From Eimeria necatrix (lineage: Eukaryota > Apicomplexa > Conoidasida > Eucoccidiorida > Eimeriidae): 15,000 bases of DNA. Below the pieces are notes generated by a model, which saw only the letters and a program-made list of their open reading frames with translations, searched no databases and was not told the origin of the DNA. A program made the translations under genes and the position numbers. The stretch lies in NCBI RefSeq assembly GCF_000499385.1, contig NW_013651790.1:221104-236103 (forward strand), read 5' to 3'. Numbering within the stretch: position 1 is the stretch's first letter; each line of letters begins with the position of its first letter. Below are positions 1-7,340 of the stretch, piece after piece.

Positions 1-1
1 A

Positions 2-109
2 TTTCCAGTGAAGAGCCCGGCGCTGTCCTGCCCCAGCTGCAAGGCTCTTTTCCCCGAAAGCGCCGCATGCGCAGCCAACAAGGAAAAATCCTGGAAAAGA
101 ATTGTTTGA
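2..109 (+). CDS. Possible 3'-terminal exon of an upstream gene (partial)
   Basis: The frame starting at base 2 is open from the window edge to a TGA at 107-109. It contains a Cys-rich stretch, SCPSCKALFPESAAC, that looks like half of a small zinc-binding knuckle. An AG at 7-8 after a short pyrimidine run could be a 3' splice site, so this may be a last exon. Another frame is also open to a TAA at 127-129, so the choice rests only on the CxxC pattern. I do not recognise a family. Low confidence. Confidence 0.18.
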   Translation, partial: FPVKSPALSCPSCKALFPESAACAANKEKSWKRIV

Positions 110-779
110 GATGCACTAAGTCAAAATAAATGAATTCCAACACCACTAGCCCATTCACTAGGGTGCTCTGGCCCGAGCCTCCCACGCTGCACCGCTGCTG
201 CTGCTGCAGCAGCGGCAGCAGCAACTGCAGCAGAGGTGTAAGGCAGCAGGTCTCACTAAGAGGCAGCAACTCACTGCTATGCTGAGACAAAGCTGCACGA
301 ACCAGAAATAGTGCAGGCTGAGAGCTGGGGGAAACTAAGAAGGCCAGCAAACGTTCTTGAACTAATTCTGCTGCTGCAGCTGTTTGTCTGCTGCTGCTGA
401 AGCTGCTGCACTGCGCCTGCGGGTTGTGGCTAGCAGCAGCTCCCCCTTAGTTAAGACGGCCTCAGGCGCGTGAGTGGCTGCTGCACTTTAGGGCTGGCCC
501 CACAGCTTGCAGCAGCTGCAGCAGCCAGCGCAGCCCTGCTGCTGCACAGCAGCAGTTGCTGCTGCTGCTGCCTCCAGCCACGCTGCAGCAGCAGCCGGAT
601 GCACTGAAAGCTGAGGAAGCAAAATTCTGGCAGAGGCAGCAGGCGAAAGGAAAAGATAAAGGCAGCAGAGAAGACAGAATAGACACAGAAAAAAAGACAA
701 ACTAATCTTCTCTTTGATTTTTAATTCAACATGAAACTGGCTGGCCCGAAGTTTTGCTGCTTTTGCTGCAGGCTGAGGG

Positions 780-892
780 CCCCAGGGGGCCCCCAGCTGG
801 GCCCCCCTTGTGTGGGGCCCCCTAATGTGGGGGCCCCCCGGGGGCCCCCCAATGTGGGGGCCCCCTCTAGGGGGTCTTCTGGGTGGGAGTCT
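780..892. repeat. GGGGCCCC-type array with AATGTG spacers
   Basis: Successive blocks of four to six G followed by four to six C are separated by short spacers. The spacer 'aatgtg' or 'tgtg' recurs several times with a period of about 15 bases. The G-run/C-run blocks are self-complementary, so either strand can fold. The array is far from any supported coding exon. Confidence 0.8.
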
Positions 893-1029
893 GTGCTTAT
901 TTGTTTTGCTGCACTCTGTCTCTGTCTTTAATTCTCTTTTTATTTCTTCTGCGTCCTCTTTTTTAAATTCTTTTTCTGGTGTCCACTCCACCCTTTCCAA
1001 GCCTAGGAAAGCAACAGAAAGGACCAACC

Positions 1030-1030
<1 letters not shown>

Positions 1031-1065
<35 letters not shown>

Positions 1066-1113
1066 AGCAGCAGCAGCCAGCAGCAGCAGCAGCAGCCAGT
1101 AGCAGCAGCAGCG
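1031..1113. repeat. CAG trinucleotide tract
   Basis: A nearly pure CAG/AGC tract of about 80 bases, interrupted by CCAGC and GTAGC steps. It can be read as poly-Ser, poly-Gln or poly-Ala depending on frame, and as Leu, Ala or Cys on the other strand. None of the flanking sequence looks coding, so I treat it as a spacer microsatellite. Confidence 0.85.
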
Positions 1114-1364
1114 GCACTCTCGCTAGGGCAGCAAAGGCTGAGCCACCCGGGCCATTCTGTGCACAGCATAGCCTTGCTGCTGGTCTCGTGCTGCAGCAGC
1201 TTTTGCTGCACTTTGGCCTTTAAGAGCTGAAGACAAAGAAAACAAATAAAATAAAACAAATAAATTATTTAATTAAAACCCTTTTAGCTCAATTTAGAGG
1301 CCCCAGGTGAGGCAGCTGCCTCATTTCAGTGACCAGCTTGGGGCCCCCAGCCCCCACCTCAACA

Positions 1365-1432
1365 GTCTGGGGGCCCCTGGGGGCCCCCGGGGGCCCCCGG
1401 GGGCCCCCCTCCGGGGCCCCGGGGGCCCCCGC
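1365..1432. repeat. GGGGCCCC array upstream of the S1-domain gene
   Basis: Alternating G-runs and C-runs of four to six bases with almost no spacer. It sits about 80-150 bases upstream of the start codon at 1515, so it may fall in the 5' UTR or the promoter-proximal region. Confidence 0.8.
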
Positions 1433-1514
1433 CATAGTTAAGATGCACTTTTTGACGCCTCTGGATTTATGGGGGACTCTTGGGGGCCCTGCTGCTCGCT
1501 GCTGATGGAACAGC

Positions 1515-2011
1515 ATGGCTGGAAAGGCCCCTCACGGGATCCAGGTGACCCTGAGGCCCCGGGGGCCCCCCGGGCTTAGCCTCGTGTGCCTTTTTGCTGC
1601 AGTTGCTGCTGCTGCCTCTCTTTGCCTGTCTCCCCCGGGGCCCCCAGAGGCTGCAGGCTGCCTCTGCTTCGCAGCCAGCGCCCAAGGGCCCCTCAAGGGG
1701 CCCTCCAGGGGCCCCTTCGGGGGCCCCATCGGGGGCCCCCTCAAGGACCCTTTCCTGCAGCCCCCTCCTCGTCTCTACACCTTCTGCGCGGCCTCCCGCG
1801 GGGGCCCCAGGGAGGAGAAGGGGCCCCCGGGGCCCCGAGGGGCCCCTGGGGCCCCGGGGGCCCCGGGGGCCCCCGGGGCCCCCGGGGCCCCGGGGCCCCC
1901 GAAAGCTGGTGGGGGCAAAGAGTTGAGCCTGAGAGACTTGGGGTCTAACAAATGGCTGGCGCAGCAGCTGCACGAGTACGTGCAGGCCAAGGAGGCTGCA
2001 GAGAGGCGGGT

Positions 2012-2060
<49 letters not shown>

Positions 2061-3232
2061 GAGGGGGAGAAGGGGCAGAGAGTCAGAAAAAGGAGAAAAA
2101 GAAATTGAAAGTCAAAGACAGAAAAGGCATTAAAGACAGAAGCTTGCTGCGAGTGTCTTTGTGTCTTTTTCTTTTTGTCTTTGACTCTTTTTGTCTTTAA
2201 CTCTTTCATTTTGTCTTCTTTTCTTTTCTTTTCTTTCCTTTTCTCTCCTTTTTTTCCCTTTTTCTTTCCTTTCATCTCTTTCAATCTGCTTTCCCCTCTT
2301 TTACTCTCTTTTCGCTTCTTGTTGTCTCTTTTTGTCCCATTTTTTGCCTTTTTTTGTCTTTTTTTGTCTCTTTTTTATCTTTTTTTTGTCTTTTTTAATC
2401 TCATTTTTTGTCTTTTCTGTCCCATTAGCCTTTCCTTCTGCGCTGCACGAATTCGCGGCCCCTCTTTAGCCCCAAGGGGCCCACAACAGTGCTGCTGCTC
2501 TCTCCTTGCTGCTGCTGCTGCTGCTGCTGCCCTACCTCCTTGCTGCTGCTGCTGCCCTACCTCCTTGCTGCTGCTGCTGCTGCCCCACGTCCTTGCTGCT
2601 GCTGCTTTAACTCCTTGCTGCTGCTGCTGCTGCCCTGTCCTTTGCTGCTGCGCCTACTGCCCTGTCTATTTGCTGCTGCGCGTGCTTCTCTGTCTACGTG
2701 CTGCTGCTGCCGTCTTTCCTTGCTGCTGCCCCCCTATCTGTCTTTTTGCTGCTGCTCCCTTCTCTCCTTGCTGCTGCCTTCCTGTGTCATTGTTGCTGCT
2801 GCCTTCCTGTCTCCTTTTTGCTGCTGCTCCCCTGTCTGCTGCTTTCCAGTACCCTTTGCTGCTGCACTTCTGGGGGCTTCCTTTTTGCCTAGGGGCCTTT
2901 TGTGTCTGTCCATGTCCAGGGCCACTGGGGGGCCCCTAGGGGCCCCCTTAGGGGCCCCTTAGAGGCCCCAAGGGGCCCCCTTAGGGGGCCCCTAGAAGCC
3001 CGTTAGGGGCCCTTCTGGGTCTTTTCAGGGCCCCCTTTGAGGCCCTTTCGGGGCCCCCAAATGGGCTTTTTCAGGGGCCTTCTGTCCTGCTGCTGCTCCT
3101 ATCTTTTGCTGCTGCTGCTCCTGCCTTTTGCTGCTGCTGCAGCGAGCCTACCTGCTGCCCAGAAGGCGGCGGCTGCCGCTGCAGAACTTCCACGAGAACA
3201 CAAGTGTGCTGGGAAGGGTGAGGGGCATTTGC

Positions 3233-3273
<41 letters not shown>

Positions 3274-4424
3274 CTGCCTCTCCCGCAGCGCAGCACAGAG
3301 CCCTCTCTTCCCTTCGTGTCTATATCGCGATGTCTGTACAGCTTCTCTTTGTTCCTTTTGTTCTTTTGTTTCCTTTTTGTTGTTTTTTTTCTTTTTATTT
3401 TGCCTTTCTCCGCGCCTCCTCGCGGAGGGCCCAGGTGTACGTACACCCGGGAACTCCGCCTTTTTTCAGGTCATTTCAATAATGCCTTATGGCTGCCGCG
3501 TCGACGTGGGGTGTACAGACACCTTGGGCTTCCTCCATGTCAGGGACATGCATTACCTCCCAAGGGCCCTCCAAGCTGGTGCTTCCTTCCTCAACTCCCC
3601 GGGGGCCCCAGGGGCCCCCGGGGCCCCAGAAGGGGCCCCAGAAGGGGCCCCAGAAGGGGCCCCAGCAGGGGCCCCAGAAGGGGCCCCAGCAGGGGCCCCA
3701 GCGGGGGCCCCCGAGGCCCCTGCAGGCGGTGTAGAAGGGGCCCCAGAGGCCCCAGCGGGGGCCCCAGAAACCCCAGCGGGGGCCCCAGAAACCCCAGCAG
3801 GGGCCCCAGAAGCCCCAGCGGGGGCCCGGGGGGCCCCCCTAGGGGCCCCGGGGGCCCCCTTAGCGGCCGCGGGGGCCCCCCTAGGGGCCCCGGGGGCCCC
3901 CAGTGTGGAGGGTGCGACGGAGGGGTGGATAAAGCACGCGGGAGATGTGCTGCGGGTGGGAGACGCGCTGTGCGTGCACATAAAGAGTATAGACAGAGAG
4001 GGGCGGCGCATGCGGCTGACTACAGTGCCTTCGCCAGCCACTGCCAAAGGGCACTCCCCGCGAAAACCAGTGGAGGCCTTCTGGGTAAGACTCCTTCGGG
4101 GGCCCCTAGGGGGCCCCCGGGGGCCCCCGAGCTGGGGGCCCCAGGGGGCCCCCTGACTGGGGCCCCCAGCTGGACCCCAGGGACCCCGGGCTAGACTCAG
4201 ACAGGCCCAGCGCCCGCAAACCCTAAACCCTAAACCCTAAACCCTCGCGCTGCGGGGGAGGCCTGGGCGGCGTGCGCGCTGTGTGGGGCCTGGGGCTGCA
4301 GGTGGGACAGGAAGTGGAGGGCACAGTGCTGAGGTGTACAGAGTTTGGACTTTTTCTGGACATTGGGGCTGTCGAAGACGCCTTTCTGCATGCAGTGAGC
4401 TCCCCCAGAGGCTGCCCCCTACAC

Positions 4425-4455
<31 letters not shown>

Positions 4456-5188
4456 AGCAACTGGGAGTCTGGCCACTACCTGCGCGCCCCTTGCTGCTGC
4501 CCCAGAAGGACCCAGCGGGGCCCCAGGGGGCCCCAGGGGGCCCCAGAAGGCCCCGGAGGTCCCCAGGGGGCCCCAGAAGGCCCCGGAGGTCCCCAGGGGG
4601 CCCCAGAGAGCCCCAAGCAGGCCACTAGCAGCAGCGCAGCAGCAGCAAAGCGTGTGCGTGCTGCTGCAGAACGAAGTTGGAAGAGGAAACAGCTGCGACG
4701 ACGTGCAGGAGCTGTTCCGGCGCTTCAAGAAGAGCCGGGGGGGCCGGGGCCGGCGCTGCCCCCCTGCGGACCCTCTGGGGCCCCAGGGGCCCCCCGACGG
4801 GGGCCCCGCGGAGGCCCTGGGCTGCCGCACGGGGGACACTTTGAGGGGCCTCCGGGTCTTAGAGATCGACGCCAGCCGCAGCAGGTGCTCATTGTGGGGC
4901 TTTCCAGCCCCTAAGTTGCATGCACTGGCACTTCGCCGCAGCCCTGACTCCACAGGGGGCCCCCCAGGGGGCCCCTCAGGCAGCCCCACAGGAGGCCCCA
5001 CAGGGGGCCCCATATGGGGCCCCACAGGGGGCCCCATAGGGGTCTTCACATGAGGCTTCACGGGGGAGACCTCCAGGGGCCCCCACAAGGGGGGCCTCAT
5101 AGGGGGGGCCCCCACAGAATTTGCCCCAGAGGGGCCCGCAGAGTCAGTAGGGGCCCCCGCTGTAGAGCTCTCAAGGGTGCTGCGTGTG

Positions 5189-5220
<32 letters not shown>

Positions 5221-5701
5221 GTCGGGCTGCGCAGGATTCAGCTGACGACGCGCTGCGAAGCAGAAGTGCAGCGGCTGCAGCAGTGGAAGCAGCAAATGCT
5301 GCAGATGCAGGTGGGGGCCCCCCCGAGGGAATCACCGGAGGAGAAGTTTGGGAGGATTGGGGCTGCGCTGAAGCTGCTGGAGCGGCACCGAAAGAAGCAG
5401 CAGATGCAGCAGCAAGGGGCCCCCGGGGCCCCCGGGGCCCCCGGGGCCCCCGGGGCTGCGGGGGCCCCCGGGGGGCCCCCTGCTGCTGCTGTTGTTGTGA
5501 CCCCGCCCAAGAGGCACACTGGGCAGGGGGCCCCCACGGAGAAGCAGCTGCAGGTCCTTTTCCCCGGCTATACTGCAGCAGATGTTGAGGAGGCCCTTTC
5601 TTTGCTGGAGGCGGAGAAGAGGCGAAAGGAGCTGCTGCTGCTGCAGCAGCAGGAGCGAAGGGCCCGCAAGCGGCATCCCAGGTCCCCCCAAATGCCCTGC
5701 T

Positions 5702-5735
<34 letters not shown>

Positions 5736-7115
5736 TCTTTGCCAAATGCTCCCTGCTGCTGCTGCTGCTTCTCGAAATGCCTGCTACCGCGACTGCTGCC
5801 TCGTCAAATCCTCCTGCTGCTGCTCCTGCCTCCGCAAACGCTCCTTGCTTCTGCTGCTGCCCCTGAGGCTGCTTCCTGCTGCTGCCGCCGCGCCTCGGGC
5901 TGCTGCTGCTGCTGCTGCTGCTGCTGCGTAGCCTCCTGCGGGGCGCTTGCTGCTGCTTCTCAGGTTCCAGCGCCGCAGCGCAGACGACCTCAGCCTGCAG
6001 GAGGCGCGGCAGCTGCTGAAGGAAGAGTCGGGGCTGGTGACTCCTGAAATGCTGCAGCAAGATGCTCAGCAGCAAGCTCGCCGGGCTGGATTAGCAGCAG
6101 CAGAAGTCCCGGTCTTCGGGCCTGACGGGCTGCCCAAGATGCAGCAAGTGCCTCTCAAGAACTTGCTTCCCAGCCCGAACAAAAAACAGCCTGCTGCTGC
6201 TGCTCGCACGCCTGCTGCTGCTGCTGCAGCGGGGAAACCTGCTGCTGCTGCTGCGGCGGCGGCGGCGCCGCCAGAAACCCCTGCTGCAGCGCAGGCTGCT
6301 GCCCCACAGGCGCCCGCTGCAGCAGCAGCAGCAGCAGGTGCAGCAGCAGCGCAGGCACCTGAAGCAGCAGGTCCAAATCCCTCACACTCGGAGGGCCTCG
6401 AGAAGCAGCAAAGCCTCGAGGAGGAGCTGGAAGTCCCTGCAGAGTTCCTGCAGCGGGAGCTGAGGGCATACGGGGGCCCCCAGGAGCCCGGGGCCCTGGG
6501 GGCCCCCCAGGCCCAGGGCCCTGGGGGGCCCCCAGGGGCCCCCCCGGCCCCCCTGGGGGCTGCAGAGCCCCCCGGCGACCAAGGGGAGGACTTAAGTGCT
6601 GCTGAAATTGACTCTTTTTTCGCCAAGTCGGAGGCCAAACTCCTCAAGTCCCTCAAACAAGGAAGACGCAGAAGAGTAGACAGCGCCACAGCAGCAGCAG
6701 AACAGGAAGAAGTCCGGGAGCTCATTCAGATGGAACGCAGGGCGGCCCAGCGGGCCCTTGCAGGGGGCCCCAGGGGGGCCCCCACAGGGGCCCCCAGGGG
6801 GGCCCCCAGGGGGGCCCCCAGGGAGGGGCCCCTTGCTGCTGCCGTGGAAAAAGGAGAGACTCTGGGAGAGATTTCTCAGTCGGAGGTTCTTGAGACTATC
6901 AAAGAGAGGCTGGAGGAAGAGCCCGAGCTGAGCCGGGAGCTGGAGCTGCGGGGGAAAACCCCAGAGGGTTTAGCAGCAGAAATTCAAAAGATCTTGACAG
7001 ACGTCACAGGTGGGGCCCCCAGCAGCAGCAAATGCCAACAGCCTCGCAGGCAGAGGCTGGCAGCCAGGCCCACAGCTGCTGCGGGAACCCGGGCGGGAGA
7101 AACCGCTGCTGCTGC

Positions 7116-7158
<43 letters not shown>

Positions 7159-7297
7159 AAGGCTGCTGCTGCCGCTGTTGTGGGGGTGTTTGCAGTTCCC
7201 TCCGCTGCGAGCTCCCTGCTGGGCCTGCAAGACGGTGGGTCTTCTAGGGCTCAGAGATTTCTCTAGGTTTTGCTGTTTTTGCCTACCCCTAGCCCCT

Positions 7298-7340
<43 letters not shown>

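Larger units (their letters stand above)
110..1514. other. Repeat-rich spacer without a supported gene
   Basis: About 1.4 kb upstream of the S1-domain gene. It holds mixed CTG/CAG clusters (190-230, 365-410, 520-600), a GGGGCCCC-type array (780-890), a CAG tract (1031-1113), an AT-rich patch (1235-1290) and a second GGGGCCCC array (1365-1432). Open frames here are Ala/Leu/Ser/Cys or Gly-Pro homopolymer readings of the repeats on both strands, with no recognisable domain. The promoter and 5' UTR of the next gene should lie in its right part, but I see no defined promoter element. Confidence 0.6.
2010..3142 (+). other. Intron 1 of the S1-domain gene, repeat-filled
   Basis: The donor GTGAGC follows codon CGG, and the acceptor is a run of CTG ending in CAG just before CGA. 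The intron opens with a pure AGC tract (2013-2059), then an AG-rich stretch, a T/C-rich tract of about 290 bases (2155-2443), a long region of CTG clusters separated by pyrimidine-rich spacers (2490-2870), and GGGGCCCC blocks (2928-3075). Open frames across it are only Leu/Cys/Ser/Phe readings of these repeats. At 1133 bases it is the longest intron of the gene. Confidence 0.7.

Noticed and set aside
1467..1973. Minus-strand open frame with collagen-like Gly-x-y triplets
   Set aside because: It is the complement of the GGGGCCCC repeat in exon 1 of the S1-domain gene. There is no signal, domain or splice context, and the plus strand is explained by a consistent nine-exon model.
2175..2962. Plus-strand open frames rich in Phe, Leu, Cys and Ser, resembling membrane proteins
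   Set aside because: They are readings of the polypyrimidine tract and CTG clusters of intron 1. Overlapping frames are equally open and none has non-repeat protein character.
3553..4047. Minus-strand Gly-Ala-Pro open frame opposite exon 3
   Set aside because: The repeat is nearly self-complementary, so it reads similarly on both strands. Only the plus strand carries the S1 motifs on both sides.
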